The notes under the pieces are model-generated. The model did no database searches, was not told where the DNA came from, and was given only the letters and a program-made list of their open reading frames with translations. The position numbers were made by a program, and so were the translations under genes. This document shows, piece by piece, positions 36,586 through 46,103 of a stretch of 64,000 bases of DNA (positions are counted from its first letter, which is position 1; every line of letters begins with the position of its first letter). Source of the DNA: Hyphomicrobiales bacterium (lineage in GTDB: Bacteria > Pseudomonadota > Alphaproteobacteria > Rhizobiales > JACESI01); NCBI GenBank assembly GCA_039989895.1, contig JBDXGY010000006.1, forward strand, positions 620,001-684,000. The letters are read 5' to 3'.

Positions 36586-37713
36586 ATGAACCGTCTTTTT
36601 CGTAAAAGCAAAGTTACTCTGTCTGATAGTGAACCGCGTCGCGGCGCCGCTGGCGCGACCTTTGCTGGCAGCGTGTCTTTTGAAAATATCTCTCGTAATT
36701 TTGGCGATGTGCCTGCACTGAGTGATGTCTCTCTAAAGATAAAGCCGGGTGAAACTGTTTGCCTCCTTGGTGAATCCGGTTGTGGTAAAACGACGCTTTT
36801 GCGCATCGCGGCTGGCATTGAGACACAGACTTCCGGCATTGTGCGCATTAATGGCAAGGAAATGTGCGGGCCAAATGTCCATGTGCCGCCGGAAAAACGC
36901 CGTGTTGGTCTGGTTTTTCAGGACTATGCCTTGTTTCCGCATCTCAGTATTTTGAAAAATGTGATGTTTGGCCTGACGGCGATCAGTACAGAAGAGGCAC
37001 AGATTGTGGCGCGCCAGGCACTAGGGCGAGTACGCATGAGTGATTATGCAGATGCATTTCCGCATATGTTGTCTGGAGGACAACAACAACGCGTGGCCCT
37101 CGCCAGAGCTATCGCACCACGCCCGCAGGTATTACTGTTTGATGAGCCATTCTCAGGTCTTGATACGGTTTTGCGCGAAAAAGTGCGCGAGGAGACAATG
37201 TCAGTGCTGCGGGAAACACTTGCAACCAGTATTATTGTGACCCATGACCCCGAAGAAGCGCTTTATTTAGGCGATCGTGTTGCCCTCATGCGAGATGGTA
37301 AAATTGAGCAGGTTGGCACGTCTGAAGATCTTTATTTACGCCCTGCAAATGGCTTCGTTGCAGGCTTCTTTGGCGGGTTGAATTCGTTCTCTTGTGTTGT
37401 GGAACGCGGTAGCGTGACAACGCCACTGGGACAATTTGCTGCCCCTGGGTTTGGTAATGGTACTAAAGTAGATGTATTTATTCGGATCGAAGGCGTAGAC
37501 GTCAAAGATGTCGATGAGAAAGACGGTTTGGCGCACGGGCGTGTCTTGTCAGAGCGTTTTGCAGGCGACAAACGGCTGATTTCTGTACTTGTTGACGGAG
37601 ATCGCGCTCCTTTGAAGTTCAAAATACCTGCTAGACAAAAGCTAAAATCTAATTTGGTTTCATTTGTTGTGGATCCTGCATCAGTGCTTATATTTACCAC
37701 TAAGACAAATTAG
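36586..37713 (+). CDS. ABC transporter ATP-binding protein (iron/polyamine/sulfate importer type)
   Basis: A 375-residue ATPase subunit of a binding-protein-dependent importer. Walker A is LLGESGCGKTTLLRIAAG, the Q-loop is VFQDYALFPHLS, the signature is LSGGQQQRVALARA and Walker B is VLLFDEPFSGLD, followed by the switch histidine in VTHDPEEALYLGD. A C-terminal TOBE-like domain (about 290-375) suggests the FbpC/PotA group. No permease or binding-protein genes are adjacent, so its transporter partner is unknown. It sits between scpB and tatA; a strong AGAAGGGA precedes the ATG. Confidence 0.88.
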   Translation: MNRLFRKSKVTLSDSEPRRGAAGATFAGSVSFENISRNFGDVPALSDVSLKIKPGETVCLLGESGCGKTTLLRIAAGIETQTSGIVRINGKEMCGPNVHVPPEKRRVGLVFQDYALFPHLSILKNVMFGLTAISTEEAQIVARQALGRVRMSDYADAFPHMLSGGQQQRVALARAIAPRPQVLLFDEPFSGLDTVLREKVREETMSVLRETLATSIIVTHDPEEALYLGDRVALMRDGKIEQVGTSEDLYLRPANGFVAGFFGGLNSFSCVVERGSVTTPLGQFAAPGFGNGTKVDVFIRIEGVDVKDVDEKDGLAHGRVLSERFAGDKRLISVLVDGDRAPLKFKIPARQKLKSNLVSFVVDPASVLIFTTKTN

Positions 37714-37811
37714 TGATTGCAGTTGATGACTAATCGACGCTATCTATGCCATAGAAAAGCGCGGTTGTTGTTGTAATCTTTTTGTAAGCACCGTGTTAAG
37801 AGGAGAAAAAT

Positions 37812-38027
37812 ATGTTTGGTTCAATCGGTCCGTGGCAAATTATAATTGTTGCTCTTTTGGTAGTCCTTCTTTTTGGACGAGGTAAAATTTCCGAAATGAT
37901 GGGTGATGTCGCAAAAGGTATCAACAGCTTTAAAAAGGGTTTGAAAGAAGACCCAGATAAAGCGCTCGATCACGATACGGCAAAAGAAGTCGTTGAAGAC
38001 GTTAAAGATCAGTCCAAAGTTAGCTAA
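37812..38027 (+). CDS. tatA: Sec-independent translocase subunit TatA
   Basis: A 71-residue protein with one N-terminal membrane helix ([19 protein letters not shown]), the hinge FGRGKIS, and an amphipathic helix ([19 protein letters not shown]), the classic TatA layout. TatA oligomers form the passage for folded proteins. An excellent AAGAGGAG site lies before ATG 37812. First of the tatABC genes. Confidence 0.95.
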   Translation: MFGSIGPWQIIIVALLVVLLFGRGKISEMMGDVAKGINSFKKGLKEDPDKALDHDTAKEVVEDVKDQSKVS

Positions 38028-38043
38028 GCCATAAACCGGCTTA
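38025..38043 (+). other. Small hairpin at the tatA stop codon
   Basis: TAAGCC (38025-38030) and GGCTTA (38038-38043) form a 6-bp stem with a seven-base loop overlapping the tatA stop codon. No T-run follows, so termination is unlikely; it might slow decay or partly attenuate transcription before tatB. Confidence 0.35.
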
Positions 38044-38099
38044 TAGAACTTGAATGCGACTAGTGATTATTTCATCTAGCGCCAACTAACTGGGCTAAA

Positions 38100-38621
38100 A
38101 TGTTCGATATCGGTATGACAGAGATACTGGTGATTGCAGTTGTAGCAATCATCGTGGTTGGTCCAAAAGACCTGCCGGGTTTGCTTCGCAGTGGCGCCAA
38201 ATATATTGGTCAGATACGCTCTATGGCCCGTGATTTTAAAGGCCAAGTCAATGAAGCTATCAAAGATACTGAACTTGATAACATTAAGAATGACCTTAAA
38301 GGTCTGGACGACCTTAATCCGGTTAAAGGCATCAAAGATGAAGTCGACGACTATATGGAGAGTGCGCGGGCTTTTGATTTGCCAGATGATGATTACATAG
38401 AAGCTGGTGAAAAGATGGCGGCTGAGAAGAGTGCGGCTGTTGCGGCTCCTAAATCAACGCCAAAAAAACCAGCAGCCAAAAAACCGGCAGCTAAAAAAAC
38501 AGTGGCCAAAAAGCCAGCAACTAAAAAGCCCGCAGCCCGTAAAGCTGCTACCAGCAAAACAGCTTCAGCGAGTGTTAAAAAACCACGCGCTAAGCGAACA
38601 ACCAGCAAAACATCTTCCTGA
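38100..38621 (+). CDS. tatB: Sec-independent translocase subunit TatB
   Basis: A 173-residue TatB with the membrane helix MTEILVIAVVAIIVVGPKDLP, an amphipathic helix (GAKYIGQIRSMARDFKGQVNEA), an acidic middle part and a C-terminal tail built of Lys/Ala/Pro repeats (KKPAAKKPAAKKTVAKKP and onward), similar in style to histone H1. TatB with TatC receives twin-arginine signal peptides. The basic tail is common in rhizobia and its function is unknown. It begins 72 bp after tatA and ends 17 bp before tatC. Confidence 0.93.
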   Translation: MFDIGMTEILVIAVVAIIVVGPKDLPGLLRSGAKYIGQIRSMARDFKGQVNEAIKDTELDNIKNDLKGLDDLNPVKGIKDEVDDYMESARAFDLPDDDYIEAGEKMAAEKSAAVAAPKSTPKKPAAKKPAAKKTVAKKPATKKPAARKAATSKTASASVKKPRAKRTTSKTSS

Positions 38622-38638
38622 AATGAGTATTGATAAAA

Positions 38639-39424
38639 ATGGCTGAGGAAGAGAACCTAGACGAATCTAAAGCGCCGCTTGTCGAACATTTGACAGAGCT
38701 GCGATCAAGGCTCATGCGGGCTATGGGAGCGATTGCGGTTGCTTTTGTCGTTTGTTTTTATTTTTCAGACGAAATTTTCAATATTCTCACTAGCCCCTAT
38801 GTGCGTGCACGCGGTGATGAATCGTCTCTTTTTCAGTTTACGGCTTTGCCGGAACTTTTCTTTACACAAATTAAAATTGGTTTCTTTGGGGCGCTCTTTC
38901 TGGCATTTCCCGTATTAGCATCACAGATTTATATGTTTATGGCGCCGGGTCTTTACCGTCACGAAAGATCAGCATTTTATCCATTCTTGATTGCAACACC
39001 GATTCTCTTCGTTCTTGGTGCCTGTCTTGTCTATTTTGTGGTTATGCCGCTTGCGATTGCATTTTTCTTGTCACTGGAACAAACTGGCGGCGAAGGCGTT
39101 GCGACCATTGTCAACCAACCAAAAGTGTCAGAATATTTGAGTCTGATCATGACGCTAATTTTTGCATTTGGCTTAGTGTTTCAGTTGCCTGTTGTCATGA
39201 CACTACTGGCAAGGATTAATGTTGTGACGTCAGAAGGACTGAGAACAAAACGCAAATATGCGATTGTTCTGGCCTTTGGTGCGGCGGCTGTATTGACGCC
39301 ACCTGATCCTGCGAGTCAAATCGGGCTTGCACTGCCAACACTCCTTCTCTACGAAGTATCCATCTTTTGTGTGAAGTTCGTGGAACGGCAGCGCGAACGC
39401 AATATGCAGGATATCGAGAGTTAA
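38639..39424 (+). CDS. tatC: Sec-independent translocase subunit TatC
   Basis: A 261-residue, six-helix membrane protein that reads the twin-arginine signal. Family motifs are APLVEHLTELRSRLMRA, FTALPELFFTQIKIG, FMAPGLYRHERSAFYPF and, near the end, LTPPDPASQIGLALPTLLLYE. ATG 38639 gives MAEEENLD; a TTG at 38630 would add three residues. Together with tatA and tatB it makes a complete Tat system. Confidence 0.95.
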   Translation: MAEEENLDESKAPLVEHLTELRSRLMRAMGAIAVAFVVCFYFSDEIFNILTSPYVRARGDESSLFQFTALPELFFTQIKIGFFGALFLAFPVLASQIYMFMAPGLYRHERSAFYPFLIATPILFVLGACLVYFVVMPLAIAFFLSLEQTGGEGVATIVNQPKVSEYLSLIMTLIFAFGLVFQLPVVMTLLARINVVTSEGLRTKRKYAIVLAFGAAAVLTPPDPASQIGLALPTLLLYEVSIFCVKFVERQRERNMQDIES

Positions 39425-39484
39425 ATTCTCTTGATCTGCTCCACACTCCTTTCAACTGTCGTAGCGATTGGGCACTAGACCGAC

Positions 39485-40759
39485 ATGCTTGATATTAAGT
39501 GGATCCGTGATAATCCGCAGGCACTTGACGCCGCATTGAATGCGCGTGGAGCAGGGCCTATGGCGGATATTCTCTTAGAACTCGATAACAAACGCAAAAC
39601 GCATTTGACCAAACTACAAGAGGCGCAAGAACAGCGTAATGCGGCCTCAAAAGAAATTGGCAAAGCCAAAGCCACAGGTGATGAGGCGGCGGCACAAGCT
39701 GCAATCGCCAAAGTGGCAGAAATTAAATCTTTCATCCAATCAGGCGAAGATGTCGAGCGCGAGCTTGATCAGGCGCTGAATACTGCTTTGGCAGGTGTGC
39801 CAAATATCCCGCTTGAAGATGTGCCGGTTGGCCTAAAAGAAGAAGATAATATCGTTTATCGTGTTGTTGGCGAGAAGCCTTCATATGACTTTAGCCCGAA
39901 AGAGCATTATGAGATCGGCGAAGCGCTCGATATTATGGATTTTGAAAATGCCGCAAAACTTGCTGGCTCAAGATTTGTTGTCTTAAAAGGCGCTCTCGCG
40001 CGCCTCGAGCGCGCCTTGGCACAATTCATGCTCGATCTTCATACGACTGAGAATGGTTATACAGAAGTTTCACCACCTATTTTGGTGCGCGACGAGGTGA
40101 TGTTTGGCACGGGTCAATTGCCTAAATTTGCCGAAGATTCTTTTAAAACGACGGATGGACGTTGGTTAATTCCAACAGCTGAGGTGCCACTGACCAATCT
40201 GGTGCGTGAAGAAATTTTGGATGAAGCACAACTGCCTTTGCGGATGACAGCCTTTACGCCTTGTTTCCGTTCCGAGGCTGGCTCTGCGGGGCGTGATACG
40301 CGCGGTATGCTGCGTGTGCATCAATTCCCAAAAGTCGAAATGGTCAGCATCACCAAGGTTGAAGACTCTGCAGCCGAACTAGAACGGATGCTTGGTTGCG
40401 CTGAAGAAATATTGAAGCGCTTAGACATCCATTATCGCGTGATGACGCTTTGCACAGGCGATATGGGTTTTGGCGCCCGTAAAACCTATGACATAGAAGT
40501 TTGGTTGCCTGGACAAGATACTTATCGAGAGATTTCATCATGTTCTACCTGTGGTGATTTTCAGGCGCGGCGCATGAATGCGCGCTACCGCGTTGAAGGC
40601 GAAAAGCGCCCGCAATTCTGTCATACCCTCAATGGCTCCGGTCTTGCGGTTGGGCGCACCTTGATAGCTGTCTTAGAAAACTATCAAAACGAAGATGGCA
40701 GCATACGTGTTCCTGAAGTTCTTCAGCCCTATATGGGTGGCATGGAACTGATTTCATAA
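39485..40759 (+). CDS. serS: Seryl-tRNA synthetase
   Basis: A 424-residue class II synthetase for tRNA-Ser. The N-terminal coiled-coil arm covers residues about 30-110 ([20 protein letters not shown]). Motif 2 is [25 protein letters not shown] and motif 3 is [19 protein letters not shown]. The serine-binding area shows [14 protein letters not shown]. Length is standard. Confidence 0.96.
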   Translation: MLDIKWIRDNPQALDAALNARGAGPMADILLELDNKRKTHLTKLQEAQEQRNAASKEIGKAKATGDEAAAQAAIAKVAEIKSFIQSGEDVERELDQALNTALAGVPNIPLEDVPVGLKEEDNIVYRVVGEKPSYDFSPKEHYEIGEALDIMDFENAAKLAGSRFVVLKGALARLERALAQFMLDLHTTENGYTEVSPPILVRDEVMFGTGQLPKFAEDSFKTTDGRWLIPTAEVPLTNLVREEILDEAQLPLRMTAFTPCFRSEAGSAGRDTRGMLRVHQFPKVEMVSITKVEDSAAELERMLGCAEEILKRLDIHYRVMTLCTGDMGFGARKTYDIEVWLPGQDTYREISSCSTCGDFQARRMNARYRVEGEKRPQFCHTLNGSGLAVGRTLIAVLENYQNEDGSIRVPEVLQPYMGGMELIS

Positions 40760-40771
40760 AGGCGACTATTC

Positions 40772-41527
40772 TTGCGCATTCTTCTGGTCAATGATGATGG
40801 TTTCCACGCGGCAGGCTTTGACGTCATGCGCAAAATTGCTGCACAGTTGTCTGATGACGTGTGGTGTGTTGCCCCTGAAACTGATCAAAGCGGGCTTGCC
40901 CACTCATTGACGCTGAACCATCCGTTGCGAGTGCGACAGGATGATGAAAAAAGCTTTGTACTGCGTGGCACGCCCACAGATTGCGTGATCATGGGGGTTC
41001 GCGAGCTAATGCCGTCGCCGCCTGATGTTATTTTGTCTGGTGTCAATCAAGGACAAAACGCTGCCAATGATGTGACCTATTCTGGCACCGCTGCTGGCGC
41101 AATGGAAGGAGCGATATTGGGAATACGCTCGATTGCTTTGTCTCAGCGCGTGGATTGGCAGAGTGATGGCCCCGTACATTGGGGCACGGCACTGTCCCAT
41201 GGACCTGCACTGGTGGACAAACTTCTAACATCAAAATTTGATCCCAATACTTTCATTAATGTGAACTTTCCAGATTGTCCGGCGCATGATGTCGCTGGCA
41301 TTGAGGTGGTGCAACAGGGTATGCTGGATCATGAGCTGGGTGCAGAAAAGCGGTTGGATGGGCGTGGCATAGATTACTATTGGCTCACATTTAAATCGGG
41401 GGCTCTTGTGTCTGATTTTTATAGTGATGTCTCGGCATTGCGGGAAAACAAAATATCAGTCACACCGATGAAGCCTGATTACACGGATCATGAAGGTTTG
41501 ACAAAATTGCGTTCTGTACTCGAGTGA
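40772..41527 (+). CDS. surE: 5'/3'-nucleotidase SurE
   Basis: A 251-residue metal-dependent phosphatase of nucleoside monophosphates linked to survival under stress. Its metal-binding residues lie in MRILLVNDDGFHAAG, in APETDQSGLAHSLT and in SGVNQGQNAANDVTYSGT. Translation starts at TTG 40772, supported by AAAGGCG upstream and by the conserved MRILL start. The stop overlaps the start of the EamA gene as TGATG. Confidence 0.94.
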   Translation: MRILLVNDDGFHAAGFDVMRKIAAQLSDDVWCVAPETDQSGLAHSLTLNHPLRVRQDDEKSFVLRGTPTDCVIMGVRELMPSPPDVILSGVNQGQNAANDVTYSGTAAGAMEGAILGIRSIALSQRVDWQSDGPVHWGTALSHGPALVDKLLTSKFDPNTFINVNFPDCPAHDVAGIEVVQQGMLDHELGAEKRLDGRGIDYYWLTFKSGALVSDFYSDVSALRENKISVTPMKPDYTDHEGLTKLRSVLE

Positions 41528-42471
41528 TGCAATTACCCCGCCTTATTTCCTATAGTACGCTTCTTCTTGCGCCGTTGTTTTTTGCCTCAAATCTTTTGTT
41601 TGGTAAATCGGTCATACCTAATATTGAGCCCTGGACTTTAGCCTTCATTCGCTGGACGCTTGTCAGCCTTATTCTTTTTCCCTTCGTCTTTGGTGATTTG
41701 CGTGTCCAATGGAAAGCTGTAAAGCAGATTACGCTGCTTTCAACCATCATGGGTTTTTTAGCAATGTGGATTTGTGGCGCGATTGTTTATTATGCGCTGT
41801 CATTGACCACGGCGACAAATGCAACGCTGATCTATTTATCGTCGCCAGCCTTTATTATTATGATTGAAGCGGTAGCACGAGGGCGGCGAATAAAAGCGCG
41901 TGAAGGCATCGGCATTATCCTTGCGAGCCTCGGTGTTGCTGCCATATTGCTGCGAGGCGATATAGCAACGCTCACGACATTGAATTTCAATGGTGGTGAT
42001 TTAGCTATGGTTGTTGCGGCCATTGCTTGGGCTGTTTATTCGGTCGTCTTTAAAAATAAAATCTTCACGCAATTTTCAAACAGCCTCATGCTTTTCATGT
42101 TCAGTGGGCTAGCAGCTTTATGTTTGATGCCTTTTGCCTTCGTGGAAATAATCTTGATTAGCCCAATACCAACAAGCATTGATGTTTGGTCAACGATCGC
42201 GGGTTTGGTTATCTTTTCATCATTGGCTGCGTTTCTTGCTTATCAACATTCCATAAGAGTCGCGGGCCCCGCCATCTCTGGTATATTCATGTATCTATTG
42301 CCCGCCTATGGCGTTGGGCTTGCTGTACTTATACTGGGCGAGAGCTTTGAAAAATTTCATTTGATTGGTATTCTGACTATTCTTGGTGGTGTTATACTTT
42401 CTACATTCCCAGTTGATATTTTCAATAGGTGGACCAAGAAGGCAGGCGAGAGCAAACCGGAGATGCTTTGA
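41527..42471 (+). CDS. EamA/DMT-family transporter
   Basis: A 314-residue membrane protein with about ten hydrophobic segments forming two EamA repeats, the first with LFFASNLLFGKSVIPNIEPWTLAFIRW-like residues and the second with AWAVYSVVFKNK. Such proteins export or import metabolites and amino acids. No substrate can be assigned. It lies between surE and pcm, which are adjacent in many other bacteria, and overlaps both (TGATG with surE, TTGA with pcm), so it is part of that operon here. A GTG at 41524 is an alternative start. Confidence 0.87.
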   Translation: MQLPRLISYSTLLLAPLFFASNLLFGKSVIPNIEPWTLAFIRWTLVSLILFPFVFGDLRVQWKAVKQITLLSTIMGFLAMWICGAIVYYALSLTTATNATLIYLSSPAFIIMIEAVARGRRIKAREGIGIILASLGVAAILLRGDIATLTTLNFNGGDLAMVVAAIAWAVYSVVFKNKIFTQFSNSLMLFMFSGLAALCLMPFAFVEIILISPIPTSIDVWSTIAGLVIFSSLAAFLAYQHSIRVAGPAISGIFMYLLPAYGVGLAVLILGESFEKFHLIGILTILGGVILSTFPVDIFNRWTKKAGESKPEML

Positions 42472-43145
42472 ATACAATTTATAACCCAGATAAGAATGAT
42501 GCACTTTCCAGCGAAGAGACTATGGCGCTTTTATTGGCTATTCGTGAAAAAGGTATCATGGATAACGCGTTACTTAATCAGTTTGAAGCAACGCCACGGC
42601 GGATGTTCTTAAATGCAGGGCAGGTGCAAGCGGGTTTAAGTCCTACTAGTTCAGCGCCTATCGCTTGTGGACAGGTGCAGACCGCGCCTATCACCATCGC
42701 TACTATTATTAAAGCTTTAGGGGTGGAACCGGATGCTAAAGTATTCGAAATAGGCACCGGTTCTGGTTATCAAAGCGCTATTTTGGCGCGATTGTGTGGC
42801 AAACTTTATACGGTGGATCGGTTCCGTACATTGGTGGATGAGGCCGCAAATCGCTTTCAAACATTAAAAATTGTAAATATTATTTCGCGAATTGGCGACG
42901 GTGAGTATGGATGGGGCGATGACGAGAGCTTCGACCGGATCATAGTCAATGCCGAGATTAGCTCAATATCACCTGAATTGCTGGCTCAATTGAAAGTTGG
43001 CGGCATAATTATCGCGCCAATATTACAGGATAATGGGCTTGCAGATATCATGGTTCACACAAAAACTGAGGCTGGTTTAGAAGCTAAAAATATTGGTTCA
43101 GCTCGCTTTATACCCCTCATTTCAGGAATTGCACTCAGCCTTTAA
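42468..43145 (+). CDS. pcm: Protein-L-isoaspartate O-methyltransferase
   Basis: A 225-residue SAM-dependent repair enzyme that methylates isoaspartyl residues in damaged proteins. Motif I is VFEIGTGSGYQSAILARL, preceded by the active-site region ACGQVQTAPITIATI where T replaces the usual S/T of TISQP-like sequences. The post-I and II regions (GDGEYGW, FDRIIVNA, LKVGGIIIAPI) are all present. I chose a TTG start at 42468 because GGAG lies five bases upstream and it overlaps the EamA stop; the longer frame runs back into the EamA gene. Confidence 0.9.
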   Translation: MNTIYNPDKNDALSSEETMALLLAIREKGIMDNALLNQFEATPRRMFLNAGQVQAGLSPTSSAPIACGQVQTAPITIATIIKALGVEPDAKVFEIGTGSGYQSAILARLCGKLYTVDRFRTLVDEAANRFQTLKIVNIISRIGDGEYGWGDDESFDRIIVNAEISSISPELLAQLKVGGIIIAPILQDNGLADIMVHTKTEAGLEAKNIGSARFIPLISGIALSL

Positions 43146-43207
43146 AGTTTTGTTTAGGTTACTGGGTTCTAATGGCTTCTGGTAAAAATTGCGAACTGAG
43201 TTGTGTT

Positions 43208-45205
43208 ATGAGTACTCGTGTTTCTCGACCTAAGGGTCATCTTTTGTATAATGTAGTCTATCTGGGGCTTGCTGCGTCTATCGTTGCAGGGTGCAGTGGA
43301 GGTTCGGATAGATTTGATAATCTGTTCACAGCCTCAGCGGCCACGCCGCAAAGGTTGGATGGTCCACAAAACTTCTTGCCGAAGGCTGATTTGGCTGGTG
43401 CTGCTGCTCAGCGATTGGGCGGCTCTTTATCTGGTGGCCAAAATCAAGGGCTCTTCAACGCAAAAAATATTACGTCGCAGGCTCGATTAGGCGGTTTTAA
43501 TCAAAGTCAGTTGCCGACACAGTTAAATAATCAGTCGCAGCAATTTGGTGCGCCCACTCTAAGCGGCTCCCGTCAACTGGCCAGATCGCCATCAATATCA
43601 CGTCAATCTTTGCCTCCTGCGCAAAGTTTACCGCAAAACGCTTCATTTCAAACGCCTCAAAACCAATCGGCTATCCCATCAAGTGGGCGTTTGAGCTTGG
43701 ATCAAGCACGTCAATTAAATAACTCTTCAACGAGCAAGCCACTGCTTGCGCGTCAGCCGCAACAGCAAGCTCTTTTGCAAAGCCCTGTTGCTACATCTGC
43801 GCCTGCACAGCAGTTTAGCCACGGAACAGCATGGACACAGGAATATTCTCCAGTTCCAACCAGTTCGCCAGCATCAAGGCCGTCGTCTTCTTCTTTATCC
43901 GCAGGTCCAAGAGGCTACACACCGCCACGATCTAGTGTTGACACTCTTTCAACGAGTTCCATACGTTCGTCTGGTGGTCCTAAAATAATTAGTTCAACTG
44001 TAGCTCGCCCCGCGTCACAAAGAGCTGCGACACGAACTCAAGTTGATCCAGTCAATGTTGCTAGTGTGGGCAATGCAAATGCTAATAGCTCTGCAAAAGG
44101 TGGTTGGTCAGCAACTGGCGGCACTTATGTCACTTTGCAGCAGGGGGAAACACTTTATTCGCTATCGCGACGTTATGGTGTTCCAGTCAAAGCGATTGCA
44201 AATGCAAATAATATCTCAAACACAACGCAAGTGCGTTCCGGTCAGCAGATATTGATCCCGACATATGTCTATTCGCCTAATGCGCCGATTTCATCTGGTG
44301 CAGTGAATAAACGTCAAGCATCACATGCACCTGTGACAATAAAATCTAATAATAACAATGCTTTAAAGCAGCCGTTGCCAAAAAAAACTGCGCAGGGCGC
44401 TTCATATAATGGTGTCTATCAGGTGCAAAAAGGTGATACTCTGACGAGAATTGCTGCCAATCATAATATGTCAGTTGCGAGTCTGCGTAATGCTAATGGA
44501 CTTCATACCAGCGATGTCATCCAAATTGGTCAAAAACTAAAAGTTGTTTCAGGTGAATCCGTTTCGCCTGTTGCTGGTCTCCCTCGTTTAGACAATACGA
44601 CAACCGCAAGTGTTACAAGCTATGCACCAAATGCTGCCACAACAGAGCCGCGTTCAAAGCCTATTATAACGCAGCGTGTGGATATTTCTAAATCATCAGT
44701 GATACAAGCGCGGCCACCTAAGGTCAGACCATCTCATCAAGCTAAGGTGGTCACCGCTAAAATTAATAATCCAAAGCCTGTAAAAGCTACTACGCAGCCG
44801 AAAATTGATAAAATTACGACAGCTTCCAACAAAGCTGTAGCAAATTCGGGTTTCATATGGCCCGTACGTGGTGAAGTGATAAAACGGTTTAGTGAAAAGA
44901 GCGCTGGCATTAATCTGAATGTGCCGGTTGGAACACCAGTGCGTGCTTCGGCAAGCGGTGAAGTAATTTATGCTTCAAATGGTCTTGCTGACTATGGCAA
45001 TCTTGTCTTGATCCGTCACAGCAATGGTTTCGTCACCGCTTATGCCCACAACAGTCAATTGTTAGTGCGGCGTGGCGATCGTGTTCGTCAGGGTCAGGTT
45101 GTTGCTAAATCCGGTCAAAGCGGTGCTGTGAAATCACCACAGCTGCATTTTGAGCTTAGGGAAGGTAAAAAACCAGTTGATCCGTTGAACCACCTGTCAG
45201 GTTAA
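43208..45205 (+). CDS. LysM/LytM (M23) lipoprotein, NlpD/DipM-like, degenerate active site
   Basis: A 665-residue cell envelope protein. The signal peptide ends in a lipobox (SIVAGC near residue 28), followed by a long Gln/Ser/Pro-rich region, two LysM domains (YVTLQQGETLYSLSRRYGVP; YQVQKGDTLTRIAANHNMS) and a C-terminal LytM domain. In active LytM enzymes zinc is bound by HxxxD and HxH; here the first site reads SAGIN and the second QLH, so at least three ligands are missing. This matches NlpD, EnvC and DipM, which activate amidases rather than cut peptidoglycan. I chose ATG 43208; an ATG at 43172 would extend the signal region. Confidence 0.87.
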   Translation: MSTRVSRPKGHLLYNVVYLGLAASIVAGCSGGSDRFDNLFTASAATPQRLDGPQNFLPKADLAGAAAQRLGGSLSGGQNQGLFNAKNITSQARLGGFNQSQLPTQLNNQSQQFGAPTLSGSRQLARSPSISRQSLPPAQSLPQNASFQTPQNQSAIPSSGRLSLDQARQLNNSSTSKPLLARQPQQQALLQSPVATSAPAQQFSHGTAWTQEYSPVPTSSPASRPSSSSLSAGPRGYTPPRSSVDTLSTSSIRSSGGPKIISSTVARPASQRAATRTQVDPVNVASVGNANANSSAKGGWSATGGTYVTLQQGETLYSLSRRYGVPVKAIANANNISNTTQVRSGQQILIPTYVYSPNAPISSGAVNKRQASHAPVTIKSNNNNALKQPLPKKTAQGASYNGVYQVQKGDTLTRIAANHNMSVASLRNANGLHTSDVIQIGQKLKVVSGESVSPVAGLPRLDNTTTASVTSYAPNAATTEPRSKPIITQRVDISKSSVIQARPPKVRPSHQAKVVTAKINNPKPVKATTQPKIDKITTASNKAVANSGFIWPVRGEVIKRFSEKSAGINLNVPVGTPVRASASGEVIYASNGLADYGNLVLIRHSNGFVTAYAHNSQLLVRRGDRVRQGQVVAKSGQSGAVKSPQLHFELREGKKPVDPLNHLSG

Positions 45206-45215
45206 ATAATAACCC

Positions 45216-46103
45216 TCAATCGAGTTTTATTGTTTTACCTAAACGGCCCGCAAGATCCTGTATGAATTGCCAAGCCACGCGACCTGATCTATTGCCGCGT
45301 GTTTTTGCCCACTCCAAGGCTTCAAAACGCCAGAGTTCTTCTTCAATCTCAAGGTTGTAGCGCTTTATATAGCCTTCGATCATATTGAGATAGTCGTCTT
45401 GGGTGCATTTATGGAATCCGAGCCAAAGCCCAAACCGGTCTGACAGCGATACTTTTTCCTCAATAGCTTCAGAGGGATTGATAGCTGTCGATCGTTCATT
45501 TTCCATCATATCGCGTGGAATCAAGTGTCGGCGATTTGATGTAGCGTAGAAAATGACATTGTCCGGACGACCTTCGACGCCGCCATCAAGCGCTGATTTG
45601 AGGGATTTATAACTAGCGTCATCGCCGTCAAAAGATAAATCATCACAAAAGACGATAAACCGATGTGGGTTGCCGTCCAAAAGGCGCATAAGGGATGGTA
45701 GGCTATCAATATCTTCGCGATGAATTTCGATGAGTTTTAATCGATGCGATGCATGGTTGTTTTCTAAAGTATCATTAATGTCGCGATGCACCGCTTTCAC
45801 AAGCGAGCTTTTGCCCATTCCTCTTGCGCCCCACATCAAAACGTTATTAGCAGCATATCCATCGGCAAATTGTTCGGTATTTTTTACAAATTTATCACGG
45901 ACTAAATCTATGCCCACAAGCAAATCAAGATCAACGCGGTTGATTGATTTAATTGGCTGCAAAAATCCATCTTCAGCCCGCCAGATGAAAGCATCGGCGT
46001 AATCTGCATCAAATGGCGGCGTCTTTGGTGGCACGGCACGCTCTATCAAGGCAATTAGGCCATCAAGTTTATCATTTAGGGCTTTAATTGCGTCATTACT
46101 CAT
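45216..46103 (-). CDS. DUF815 AAA+ ATP-binding protein
   Basis: A 295-residue AAA-type ATPase of the DUF815 group. Walker A is WGARGMGKSSLVKAVH and Walker B is RFIVFCDDLSFDGDD. The conserved NVIFYATSNRRHLIPRDM and DRFGLWLGFHKC follow. The family is common in alphaproteobacteria at this position between the M23 gene and yajC; its function is not known to me. It is convergent with the M23 gene and divergent from yajC. Confidence 0.88.
   Translation of the reverse strand: MSNDAIKALNDKLDGLIALIERAVPPKTPPFDADYADAFIWRAEDGFLQPIKSINRVDLDLLVGIDLVRDKFVKNTEQFADGYAANNVLMWGARGMGKSSLVKAVHRDINDTLENNHASHRLKLIEIHREDIDSLPSLMRLLDGNPHRFIVFCDDLSFDGDDASYKSLKSALDGGVEGRPDNVIFYATSNRRHLIPRDMMENERSTAINPSEAIEEKVSLSDRFGLWLGFHKCTQDDYLNMIEGYIKRYNLEIEEELWRFEALEWAKTRGNRSGRVAWQFIQDLAGRLGKTIKLD

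Noticed and set aside
38450-38620. Lys/Ala-rich repeats as a CRISPR-like or DNA repeat array
   Set aside because: The repeats are in frame and encode the basic tail of TatB; there are no spacers.
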